Origin: Akkermansiaceae bacterium
GTDB taxonomy: Bacteria > Verrucomicrobiota > Verrucomicrobiia > Verrucomicrobiales > Akkermansiaceae
DNA length: 13,220 bases
Reading direction: 5' to 3'
NCBI GenBank assembly: GCA_023301335.1
Contig: JALZVA010000148.1
Location: forward strand, 1 to 13,220
This document shows positions 6,815 through 13,220 of the stretch, piece after piece. Every line of letters starts with the position of its first letter. Positions within the stretch are counted from its first letter, which is position 1. The translations under genes were made by a program, and so were the position numbers. The notes beneath the pieces were generated by a model that was not told the origin of the DNA, did no database searches, and was given only the letters and a program-made list of their open reading frames with translations.

Positions 6815-7663
6815 TTATTCTGCTGACTGACCTTTAACGCGATTTTCGATGAGTTCCGCATTCGGCATCATCACAAACCCTCCGTCTTTTTTCTGCAGTT
6901 TTGTCGTTACTGGCCCCACACCGCTCACACGGCAAAGTTCTCCATCGATTTCTATTTCCGTCCCTACCTTATAGACATCTCTTGCATACACACCAGAAAC
7001 AATAGCCTTCGCTAGACCACGCAGTCCGATACCTAGTGCTATGGCTAATGCTAGGACAATTCCTCCTAATAGAATCTTCACTGAGGCATTAAGCAGTTCT
7101 GTCTGAATATTTAACTGATCTAATACAACCGTCAATACGATCACAAAAACAAAGCCAAAAAGGATATTCGAAAGTGGCCTAGCATACTCTAGATTCATCG
7201 CTTCGAGAGCTGATCGAGTCAAATTCTGCACCATTTCTGCGACCATAAAACCGAATAGTAAAATAATCCCTGAGATGACTGCTTTAGGTAAAAAGGCTAC
7301 AACATTATCAATGATATTAGCTATATCTTCAATCTGTAATTGCTGCGCAGCACTCTTCACAATGAAGAGCATGACAATATAGAATAGGACCTTCGCGATA
7401 ACACTGGAAGGTGATAGCTTCAACCCGATCTTGGTCAAAATGGCGGAGATTCCTATCTTATCGAGGATACTATCAAATTTTATTTTTGCTAGCGTTTTCC
7501 CTAAGCTCTTACTTAAGAGAGAAGCAATCAAATAGCCAATAATAAGGATCACCACTGCGGCGATGAGATTTGGTAAGGTCTCGACGAGACTTTGATACAT
7601 CTCACCAAAGGCTTTTTTAATAGGGTCAGTGGCTTTTGTGAAAAAAGATTCAGCTAAATACAT
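6815..7663 (-). CDS. MscS-family mechanosensitive ion channel
   Basis: This 282-residue inner-membrane channel protein releases solutes when membrane tension rises, protecting against osmotic downshock. About five hydrophobic segments are visible (roughly 29-50, 87-103, 124-145, 163-182, 193-214). The helix at 193-222, ending ALGIGLRGLAKAIVSG, corresponds to the pore-lining helix. A short MscS beta domain follows (about 228-275: DVYKVGTEIEIDGELCRVSGV, then GGFVMMPNAELIENRV). The protein stops there, without the large C-terminal alpha/beta vestibule of E. coli MscS. The repeated N-terminal membrane helices resemble the conserved TM-helix variant of the family. It is the last gene of the phosphatase-sigma-83-residue cluster and starts 12 bases after the previous stop, which implies co-transcription. 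No SD is seen. Confidence 0.88.
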   Translation of the reverse strand: MYLAESFFTKATDPIKKAFGEMYQSLVETLPNLIAAVVILIIGYLIASLLSKSLGKTLAKIKFDSILDKIGISAILTKIGLKLSPSSVIAKVLFYIVMLFIVKSAAQQLQIEDIANIIDNVVAFLPKAVISGIILLFGFMVAEMVQNLTRSALEAMNLEYARPLSNILFGFVFVIVLTVVLDQLNIQTELLNASVKILLGGIVLALAIALGIGLRGLAKAIVSGVYARDVYKVGTEIEIDGELCRVSGVGPVTTKLQKKDGGFVMMPNAELIENRVKGQSAE

Positions 7664-7675
7664 AAGAATAATTGG

Positions 7676-7927
7676 TTAGGCTCGATAGTTAACATCAGAA
7701 TGAATAGCGCTGCCAAAGAACGCGGCAGAGAGACCGCTCAACGCAGCTCCAAATCCTTTAAATACAAACGTAGAGGTGTCACGCATTACATGCTCAAGTA
7801 GGGCTCGATCCACGGCCTTGTCGATGCGTTCATAATTTATCACCAATTCCGCATTCCAACCGGCAGATTTAAAAATGTGCTCGGTCTGGGTTTCTATTTT
7901 GGCAAATATTTCGTTATTAATTTCCAT
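7676..7927 (-). CDS. small protein of unknown function between sigma factor and MscS genes
   Basis: I do not recognise this 83-residue protein. Residues 1-52 are polar and probably helical (MEINNEIFAKIETQTEHIFK, then YERIDKAVDRALLEHVMRD). Residues 53-74 form a Gly/Ala/Phe-rich hydrophobic or amphipathic stretch (FVFKGFGAALSGLSAAFFGSAI) that could associate with the membrane. There are no Cys residues, so it is not a zinc-type anti-sigma factor. It starts 5 bases after the sigma-factor stop and ends 12 bases before the MscS start, so it is surely translated from the same message. The position directly after an ECF sigma gene is where anti-sigma factors are usually found. That role is only a hypothesis; a channel-associated peptide is equally possible. 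Confidence 0.72.
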   Translation of the reverse strand: MEINNEIFAKIETQTEHIFKSAGWNAELVINYERIDKAVDRALLEHVMRDTSTFVFKGFGAALSGLSAAFFGSAIHSDVNYRA

Positions 7928-7932
7928 CTCTA

Positions 7933-8556
7933 TTATTCGTAAAATGATGTATCTACATTTTTCTTCTGTATATACACCTCTTTGAAGGATTCCATAGCTC
8001 GATAAAGCCTCATTTTAGTGGCGGATAAGCCTAGTTCTAACACGTCTGCAATTTCCTGAATTGTCAGCCCCGACATAAATTTTAGCGTGAGCACTTCTCT
8101 TTCCTTTTCCTTAAGCTCAGCTATAGATTCTTGAACATCTGCACTCAGCTCTTGAGAAACATGTTCATTTTCTCTGCTCAATTCACGCTGAGCTTCGAGA
8201 TCTTCATATTTTTCCGACCCTTCTCGTTTCCGAATAATCTTCGACAACCGATTGTTACAGTAATTATGCACAATTTTATAGAGCCAGGTCTTAAATAGGG
8301 ACCTACCCTCAAATTGATTAATTTTATGGAAAATTTGGATCATTACATCTTGTCCAACTTCCTCAGCATCACTCGGAGAGTTAAGAATTTTATTACAGGT
8401 ATTAACGATTAAACCTTCATACCTCCGTAATAACTCTCTGTATGCAGTGAGGTCGTCCGGAAGCTCTTGCTTACAAAGCTCAACAACTTTTTCATCGCTA
8501 AGCTCTTCTAAGCCTGAGACATCTCTCGTTGCTAATTTTCGTAACGCTTCTACCAT
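7933..8556 (-). CDS. ECF-type RNA polymerase sigma factor
   Basis: This 207-residue sigma-70 family member directs RNA polymerase to a specific promoter set. Region 2 spans about 40-108: YRELLRRYEGLIVNTCNKIL, then DAEEVGQDVMIQIFHKINQFEGRSLFKTWLYKIVHNYCNNRL, the classic ECF -10 binding helices. A charged linker (110-140) follows, then region 4 at about 143-195 with the helix-turn-helix LTIQEIADVLELGLSATKMRLYRAMESF. There is no region 1.1 or 3, as expected for ECF sigmas. The start at 8556 gives about 35 residues before region 2, and no SD is present. It lies 53 bases downstream of the PAS-SpoIIE phosphatase gene and 5 bases upstream of the 83-residue gene. The context suggests that the phosphatase or the small protein controls its activity. 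Confidence 0.92.
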   Translation of the reverse strand: MVEALRKLATRDVSGLEELSDEKVVELCKQELPDDLTAYRELLRRYEGLIVNTCNKILNSPSDAEEVGQDVMIQIFHKINQFEGRSLFKTWLYKIVHNYCNNRLSKIIRKREGSEKYEDLEAQRELSRENEHVSQELSADVQESIAELKEKEREVLTLKFMSGLTIQEIADVLELGLSATKMRLYRAMESFKEVYIQKKNVDTSFYE

Positions 8557-8609
8557 GAAAATGTTGTTGTCTTTTTCTTAGACAATATTCTAAAGCAATT
8601 TGTCACTAT

Positions 8610-10205
8610 TTATTCCGATTCTGCAAGTTTTATTCCAAGAAGACAGACGTCATCTCCAAATTCTCCATTTGCTGAAAATGTTTTTGTCAATTCCATGATC
8701 CTATCAAGGTCTTCACCTATCTCTCCATCTGCCTTTAACCCAGGCATCATACCTGTCACCCCTAACTCTTCTCCTTCTTTATCCTCTGTCTCGTAAATTC
8801 CATCAGTAAAAATTACCATTTTAGAGAATTTTTCAAAGCTAATCTGTTTCGAGACATACTTGCAGTTCGGGATCATTCCTAATGCAGGCCCTGTCACTTT
8901 CCCATGATCACTCAAGCGTTTCACTTCTGAACCGTTGAGTAAAATTGGAGAAGGGTGTCCTGCATTCGAATAACTAAGCGTTCCAGCCTTTAAGTCTAAT
9001 ACGCCATAAAAAGCGGTAGAGAACATCGTCACCCCTGCCCTCTTAAAGATCGAGACCAGACCCTTATTGAGCCCTTGGAGTATTTTATCAGGTTCTGCGG
9101 CGAACTCCATTTCCTTCTCTAGAAGCCCCCTTAGCATAGAAACGATAAGAGCTGAACGCACTCCATGCCCCATTACATCACACATCAAAACCCCCACTTG
9201 ATGCTCCGTGATAGGAATCACCTGGAAGAAATCTCCAGCCATTCCCGAAACAGGAACATATTTATAAGAAAAGTACGCATTCCAACACTCTTCTGTGTCC
9301 GCCTGAGGCATCCGTGTAATCTGATTCTCAGCAATCATCGATAGCTGAATTTCACTCGCTAGTTGAAGCTCTTCCTTGATCTCCTTATTCTGATCTCTCA
9401 TCCTGAGAGTCATCTCCATGAGCTTCCGCTGCGAGAGAACTAAATTGGTAACATCATTTGAAACCCCAAAAACACCGCGTATTTTACCTTCTTTATCTAT
9501 CCACGGAATTTTAGTAGTGATCACCCAAGTGTCGTCCTTATCCTCCCAGACCTCTTGCTCCACGGACTCTCGCTGAGGCTTTCCAGTGGCGACAACCGTC
9601 TCCTCTTCTTTTCTACTCTGGTCTGCATGACGTTTATCAAAAAAATCATGGTCTGTTTTACCAATAACCTCATCCACCTTTGTGCAGCCTAATTTCTTAG
9701 CAGTGGGGGTATTCACCATCACAAACCTCGATTCGAGATCCTTAAAATAAATACTCATCGGGACATTTTCGATCAATGTCTTTAACTGGTGCCTTTCCTC
9801 TTCTAGTGCAGCTTCTACACGTTTTCTCCGAGAGATATCGATCACTGAACCTGCTAAGCGTTTCAGTTTTCCCTCTTTTCTTACGGCAACTCCTCTGACA
9901 CGCAGCCACACCCAATCTCCGTTTTTAACCTTGAACCGGCAATCAATCGCTAAGGTATCGTTGCCATGATCCTCCAAGACCTCTCTCACTGAAAGAAGAT
10001 ACCCGTCCAAGTCTTCTTCATGCACCCAATCTTTTGGGCTATCAAAAAGACCTGGTATCTCACCTTCCTCACACCCAAAAAATTCTAAGGTCTTATCAGA
10101 GAAAAATAATACATCTTCTCCCCCTCCAACAACTTCCCAGTCCCAGATACCCTCATTTGATGCTTTCAGTGCAAGTTCTAAACGCTCTTGGGAGATTTTC
10201 TCCAT
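8610..10205 (-). CDS. PAS-PAS-SpoIIE (PP2C-type) serine/threonine phosphatase
   Basis: This is an RsbU-like sensor phosphatase that would dephosphorylate a partner-switching protein. With the start at 10205 it has 531 residues. PAS-PAC 1 covers about 5-125 (RLELALKASNEGIWDWEV start, ending LAGSVIDISRRK). PAS-PAC 2 covers about 138-258 (TLIENVPMSIYFKDLESRF, ending GVSNDVT). A coiled-coil linker at 258-290 ends in the typical LASEIQLSM. The SpoIIE domain runs from about 310 to 528 with metal-binding acidic motifs: MAGDFFQV (D325), CDVMGHG (D343), NAGHPSP, FTDGIYE (D468) and GDD (518-519). All are intact, so it should be active. There is no signal peptide or membrane helix in this version. An open frame extends to an ATG at 10433, but those extra 76 residues lack family similarity and would overlap the divergent gene. 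Ligand of the PAS domains and substrate are unknown; no STAS antagonist is encoded nearby. Confidence 0.93.
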   Translation of the reverse strand: MEKISQERLELALKASNEGIWDWEVVGGGEDVLFFSDKTLEFFGCEEGEIPGLFDSPKDWVHEEDLDGYLLSVREVLEDHGNDTLAIDCRFKVKNGDWVWLRVRGVAVRKEGKLKRLAGSVIDISRRKRVEAALEEERHQLKTLIENVPMSIYFKDLESRFVMVNTPTAKKLGCTKVDEVIGKTDHDFFDKRHADQSRKEEETVVATGKPQRESVEQEVWEDKDDTWVITTKIPWIDKEGKIRGVFGVSNDVTNLVLSQRKLMEMTLRMRDQNKEIKEELQLASEIQLSMIAENQITRMPQADTEECWNAYFSYKYVPVSGMAGDFFQVIPITEHQVGVLMCDVMGHGVRSALIVSMLRGLLEKEMEFAAEPDKILQGLNKGLVSIFKRAGVTMFSTAFYGVLDLKAGTLSYSNAGHPSPILLNGSEVKRLSDHGKVTGPALGMIPNCKYVSKQISFEKFSKMVIFTDGIYETEDKEGEELGVTGMMPGLKADGEIGEDLDRIMELTKTFSANGEFGDDVCLLGIKLAESE

Positions 10206-10353
10206 AAAGATGAGCTTCACGTTTACACTCACAAAGATCAATATAAAAATGCCTTTTCTAATCAGAGTTTCGACATGGAGAGAATGGAAGGATTTTTTTC
10301 TTTCATACAGGTTTTTTTTACTATCCACTCCCAGCCAATTCCCATTCAGACCT
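10206..10353. promoter_or_regulatory. divergent promoter region (phosphatase cluster / envelope cluster)
   Basis: These 148 bases separate the divergent starts at 10205 (-) and 10354 (+). An AT box at 10240-10247 reads TATATT on the minus strand (5 of 6 to a -10, leader about 28 bases) and TATAAA on the plus strand. No convincing -35 is visible for either, which could mean use of an alternative sigma factor. The frames of both flanking genes stay open into this region, but the encoded residues look non-coding. Confidence 0.4.
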
Positions 10354-11106
10354 ATGGCAGAAAAAAACGCATCTACCCAAGACGAGAATCCATTGATGAA
10401 CATCATCATCAATGTCATTGCTCCCGTGCTCATCCTCAGTCAAATGAGTAAAGAAGAGGGCAGCCTATGGCATCTTGGCCCTGAGAAAGCTATGTATGCA
10501 GCTCTCGCACTGCCCCTCGGATATGGTATCTGGCATTTTCTGAAAAATAGAAAACTTAACATTTTTTCCGTTGTAGGGGTTATCTCTGTGCTCCTTACTG
10601 GTATCATCACGCTCCTCATCTGGAGAGACCCTTCACTCCGTCCTCATGCAGCACTCCTATTTGGTATTAAAGAAGCTGCACAGCCCCTCCTTCTTGGCTC
10701 GCTTTTTGTCCTCACACACCGTTCTAAATCCCCCTTATTCAATGCCTTCATCTACAATGACGGGCTCTTTAATGTGAAAAAAATTGAGAAAGAAGTAACT
10801 GCACAAGATGCACAAGTCGCTTACAATTCCTTACTCTGGAAATCTACGCTCTTCTTCTTCGGTTCCTTTGTCTTTAGTGCTATTCTTAATCTCTTCGTCG
10901 CATTCTATTTCTTGGATGGGCTCGACCCCCTTTCTGATCATTGGGATACGGAATACAACGAAGGTGTCGCTAAAATCATGGGGTGGGGCTTCCTCCTCAT
11001 TGGCGCTCCTCTACTCGTCATCGGTGGATTTATCTTCTACTACCTAATTCGAGGGTTAAAGCAGATTACTCATTTCGACCTCGAAGGACTTCTTCACCCA
11101 CGCTAA
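10354..11106 (+). CDS. VC0807-family integral membrane protein
   Basis: This is a 250-residue polytopic membrane protein of unknown biochemical function. I recognise the VC0807-type pattern: NIIINVIAPVLILSQMSK near the N-terminus, LGPEKAMYAALALPLGYGIW (41-60), SVVGVISVLLTGII (72-85), FGIKEAAQPLLLGSLFV (103-119) and FSAILNLFVAFYF (174-186). About six hydrophobic helices lie at 14-30, 46-62, 70-90, 100-120, 165-187 and 207-231. I place the start at the ATG at 10354 (MAEKNAS), because the open frame upstream to 10210 encodes an unrelated basic/aromatic stretch that overlaps the promoter region. A further Met at 10396 is possible. No SD is present. The next gene, an acyltransferase, begins 9 bases after the stop, so the two are likely co-transcribed and the protein may have an envelope role. 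Confidence 0.78.
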   Translation: MAEKNASTQDENPLMNIIINVIAPVLILSQMSKEEGSLWHLGPEKAMYAALALPLGYGIWHFLKNRKLNIFSVVGVISVLLTGIITLLIWRDPSLRPHAALLFGIKEAAQPLLLGSLFVLTHRSKSPLFNAFIYNDGLFNVKKIEKEVTAQDAQVAYNSLLWKSTLFFFGSFVFSAILNLFVAFYFLDGLDPLSDHWDTEYNEGVAKIMGWGFLLIGAPLLVIGGFIFYYLIRGLKQITHFDLEGLLHPR

Positions 11107-11115
11107 ATAGATTCG

Positions 11116-12408
11116 GTGGCAGCAACAAAGAAAACATTACTATGGAAGATTGAATATTTCATCTTTCTTGCTATCGAAACTTTTTTTCGAATCATCCCTG
11201 TATCGCTTTGTTACCGTATAGGTTCGCTGTTAGGTTCTTTAAGTTATTATTTTGTAAAAAAACGAAGGCTCGCTGTCATTAGGAATCTCACTATTGCCTA
11301 TGCAAATCAGCTTGATCAAAATGAAGTCATCAGCCTCTCCAAGCAAATCTTTGCCTGTAATGGTGGTAATCTTATAGCTTCTATAAAAACTGCCACCATG
11401 AGCCTCGCCAGCATTGAGAAGTGCGTCATTATTGAAGGGGGAGATGCCATCGAACGATTTGCTCAAGAAAATAACGGAGCTATTATAATCCTACCTCATA
11501 TGGGGAACTGGGAAATTGGCGTTCGAATTAGTGCAATTACTTATGCGGGGATAGAATCAGGTGCTATGTATAGACCTCTGAATAACCCTTACCTTGATGC
11601 GCTGGTGAAAAAACGCAGGCAGCACTCAAAATCGAAGCTCTTTTCTCGTAACGATGGAATGATAGCACCTCTACAACTTATCCGCCAAGGAGGGGCTCTG
11701 GGAATCCTCGCGGACCAACGTGTCAAAAAAGGTGGTGTGATCACTCCTTTCTTCGGGCGCCTCACTCCATTTGCGCCTCTACCTGAGATTTATAAAAAAA
11801 GAACTAAATGTGGGATTCTTAGTCTTTCTATCCAGACCCTTTCACCTGGGAAATGGAAGCTTATCTACACGGAAGAAGCGACTAAAGATGAAACATTCAC
11901 CACCGCCATGGTTGCTAGCTCTATTGAAAGACTCATGCGCCTTTCTCCTCAAGATTGTTTTTGGATGCAAGATCGCTGGAGGCTTAATAAAAAGCCTCTC
12001 CTTCTCATTGGAAAACAGCCTATCCAATACGCTTCTGAGCAGTCTGGTATCGAACATAAGTATCACCTCGCTATCTACCTTGAAACCGTCAGCTCCTCTC
12101 ACATCTCAGCTCTCACAAGACTAGCAGTTCATCGAACTGATATTCATCTACTCATTCTATCCCCATCTGCTTGCTCAGAACTCATCCCTAACAGCACATT
12201 CCATAACTGCCCTTCTCTCTCCTCAGAGTCTGCTTTCCTCTCCTTTTTCGAGCAGCTTAATGAGAGTGCTTATATTGATATCCTTTTTCACCCACAACGT
12301 GGTTTAGAACTGCCAGCCTCCATGCATTCACACCCTTGTTACATCAACCCAGAATCTCTTGAGCAAAGCTTAATCGAAGCCGGCCTTCCCGAGCAGCCTT
12401 ATAAATAA
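11116..12408 (+). CDS. LpxL/HtrB-like lysophospholipid (lipid A) acyltransferase with C-terminal extension
   Basis: The product is a membrane-bound acyltransferase expected to add a secondary acyl chain to a lipid A-like precursor at the inner membrane. The N-terminal anchor is hydrophobic (11-46: FIFLAIETFFRIIPVSLCY and following). Family motifs are seen in order: RNLTIAY (56-62), the catalytic HMGNWE (H128 to E133, the HX4E motif), MYRPLNNPYLDALVKKRR (151-168), LADQRVKKGGVITPFFG (198-214) and CFWMQDRWRL (281-290). Normal family length is about 300 residues, whereas this one has 430. Residues 300-430 form an extra domain that I cannot assign firmly; its alpha/beta pattern loosely recalls the N-terminal half of a family 9 glycosyltransferase. 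The start is GTG, 9 bases after the previous stop, with no in-frame ATG nearby and no SD. The downstream gene starts 2 bases after the stop. Confidence 0.88.
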   Translation: MAATKKTLLWKIEYFIFLAIETFFRIIPVSLCYRIGSLLGSLSYYFVKKRRLAVIRNLTIAYANQLDQNEVISLSKQIFACNGGNLIASIKTATMSLASIEKCVIIEGGDAIERFAQENNGAIIILPHMGNWEIGVRISAITYAGIESGAMYRPLNNPYLDALVKKRRQHSKSKLFSRNDGMIAPLQLIRQGGALGILADQRVKKGGVITPFFGRLTPFAPLPEIYKKRTKCGILSLSIQTLSPGKWKLIYTEEATKDETFTTAMVASSIERLMRLSPQDCFWMQDRWRLNKKPLLLIGKQPIQYASEQSGIEHKYHLAIYLETVSSSHISALTRLAVHRTDIHLLILSPSACSELIPNSTFHNCPSLSSESAFLSFFEQLNESAYIDILFHPQRGLELPASMHSHPCYINPESLEQSLIEAGLPEQPYK

Positions 12409-12410
12409 GT

Positions 12411-13220
12411 ATGAGCACTTATGACCTTATAGTGATTGGCGGTGGGGCAGCGGGATTCTTCACTGCCATTCAAACTGCGGAAGCATCTTTAGGGACAGCT
12501 CGTATTCTTTTGTTAGAGAAAGCATCCCAGACTCTAGGAAAGGTTAAAGTCTCAGGAGGTGGTCGCTGTAACGTCACGCATTCATGCTTTGACCCAAAAG
12601 CCCTCAGTAAAAACTACCCACGAGGAGAAAAATCTCTCATTGGTCCCTTTCATCACTTTCAGCCCACACATATGATCGAATGGTTAGAAAGCTGTGGAGT
12701 AGAACTTAAAACTGAAGCAGACGGGAGAATGTTTCCAGTGAGCGATAGTTCTCAGACGATCATCGACGCACTCACTCAGGCTGCCACGTCCCAGGGTATT
12801 GAGATCCGCACATCCTCGGAAGTCAGCTCTATCGACTCAGGTTCTTCAAGCACTCATCCTCACACTGTCACTTTAGTCTCAGGGGACAGCTTCCACGCCC
12901 ACCACCTCGTCATCGCTACAGGCGGAACACGCCTGAAGTCCAGTTCCCATTTAGCAGAATCTATGGGGCACCAACTACTCAGCCCAGTCCCCTCTCTCTT
13001 CACATTTAACATCAACGACAGCCGTCTCGATGACATTGCTGGAGTTTCAGTAAAGCACGTCGAGGCATTTGTTAGAGGAACTAAGTTTAATTCTACAGGT
13101 CCTATTCTCGTCACCCACTGGGGGCTTTCAGGTCCAGCAATCCTCAAGCTTTCAGCATGGGGTGCGCGCCAGCTCTCGGCCAGTGATTACCACTTTGAGC
13201 TCACTGTGAACTGGAGCCCA
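12411..13220 (+). CDS. HI0933-family FAD-dependent oxidoreductase-like flavoprotein (3' end beyond window)
   Basis: The frame is open from the ATG at 12411 to the right edge (270 codons), about two-thirds of the usual 390-410 residues. The N-terminal Rossmann FAD site is clear: YDLIVIGGGAAGF with GGGAAG at 10-15 and the ribose-binding E36. GKVKVSGGGRCNVTH (43-57) is the HI0933/YhiN signature. LVIATGGTRLKSSSHLAESMGH is the second FAD-contact region; it lacks the longer S-Y-P-x-T-G-S insert of the E. coli-type proteins. PVPSLFTFNI, then LDDIAGVSV, then THWGLSGPAILKLSAWGAR, places it in the shorter subgroup. The physiological reaction of this family is not firmly established. It starts 2 bases after the acyltransferase stop, so it is translated from the same message, possibly by re-initiation. 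There is no signal peptide. Confidence 0.93.
   Translation, partial: MSTYDLIVIGGGAAGFFTAIQTAEASLGTARILLLEKASQTLGKVKVSGGGRCNVTHSCFDPKALSKNYPRGEKSLIGPFHHFQPTHMIEWLESCGVELKTEADGRMFPVSDSSQTIIDALTQAATSQGIEIRTSSEVSSIDSGSSSTHPHTVTLVSGDSFHAHHLVIATGGTRLKSSSHLAESMGHQLLSPVPSLFTFNINDSRLDDIAGVSVKHVEAFVRGTKFNSTGPILVTHWGLSGPAILKLSAWGARQLSASDYHFELTVNWSP

Noticed and set aside
8567..8585. Short hairpin TTGTCT / AGACAA between the phosphatase and sigma genes
   Set aside because: It has a six-base AT-rich stem, a 7-base loop and no T-run at the right place. It is too weak to call a terminator, and the two genes are likely co-transcribed.
10210..10353. 48-residue N-terminal extension of the VC0807-family protein from an ATG at 10210
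   Set aside because: Family similarity begins after the Met at 10354. The extension would occupy the only space for the divergent promoters.
10206..10433. 76-residue N-terminal extension of the phosphatase from an ATG at 10433
   Set aside because: The extra residues show no PAS or other family pattern and would overlap the start of the divergent membrane-protein gene. The Met at 10205 begins directly at the first PAS helix.
12860..13147. Minus-strand frame of 95 codons
   Set aside because: It is a shadow of the HI0933-family gene, whose conserved motifs lie on the plus strand in the same interval.

Overview
The window looks like ordinary chromosome of a Gram-negative bacterium, most likely a marine-type Verrucomicrobiota. 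This is inferred from gene content. The signs are a secreted metalloprotease fused to autotransporter-like beta-strand repeats, a lipid A-type acyltransferase (so an outer membrane), a DUF1802 protein, a VC0807-family membrane protein, moderate-to-low GC, and an almost complete lack of Shine-Dalgarno sequences. There are no tRNA or rRNA genes, CRISPR arrays, insertion sequences or phage genes that I can see. Eleven protein genes are supported. The two at the edges are cut by the window: the 3' end of the metalloprotease (left) and of the flavoprotein (right).

Left part (1-2830). A minus-strand gene fills 1-1895 and has no stop codon inside the window. It encodes a signal peptide, a leishmanolysin-like zinc protease domain, and a long Gly/Ser/Thr/Asn-rich repeat region. 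A 377-bp gap with two tandem hairpins separates it from a minus-strand DUF1802 gene. That gene diverges from an L,D-transpeptidase gene.

Middle (2831-6656). The plus strand carries the L,D-transpeptidase and asparaginyl-tRNA synthetase (asnS). A composite hairpin with a T-run sits only 4 bases before the asnS start. asnS converges on a minus-strand M29-type aminopeptidase-like gene across a perfect 14-bp bidirectional terminator.

Stress and signalling cluster (6815-10205, minus strand). In transcription order this is a PAS-PAS-SpoIIE (PP2C) phosphatase, an ECF-type sigma factor, an unrecognised 83-residue protein, and an MscS-family channel. The gaps are 53, 5 and 12 bases, so the four are probably co-transcribed. 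The arrangement suggests a sensory phosphatase, a dedicated sigma factor and a membrane-tension channel acting together, with no visible anti-sigma kinase or STAS partner. It is the best candidate here for an undescribed system.

Right part (10354-13220, plus strand). A tight cluster diverges from the phosphatase: a VC0807-family membrane protein, an LpxL/HtrB-like acyltransferase with an unusual C-terminal extension of about 130 residues, and an HI0933-family FAD protein that runs off the edge. The gaps are 9 and 2 bases. The first two genes point to envelope or lipid metabolism.
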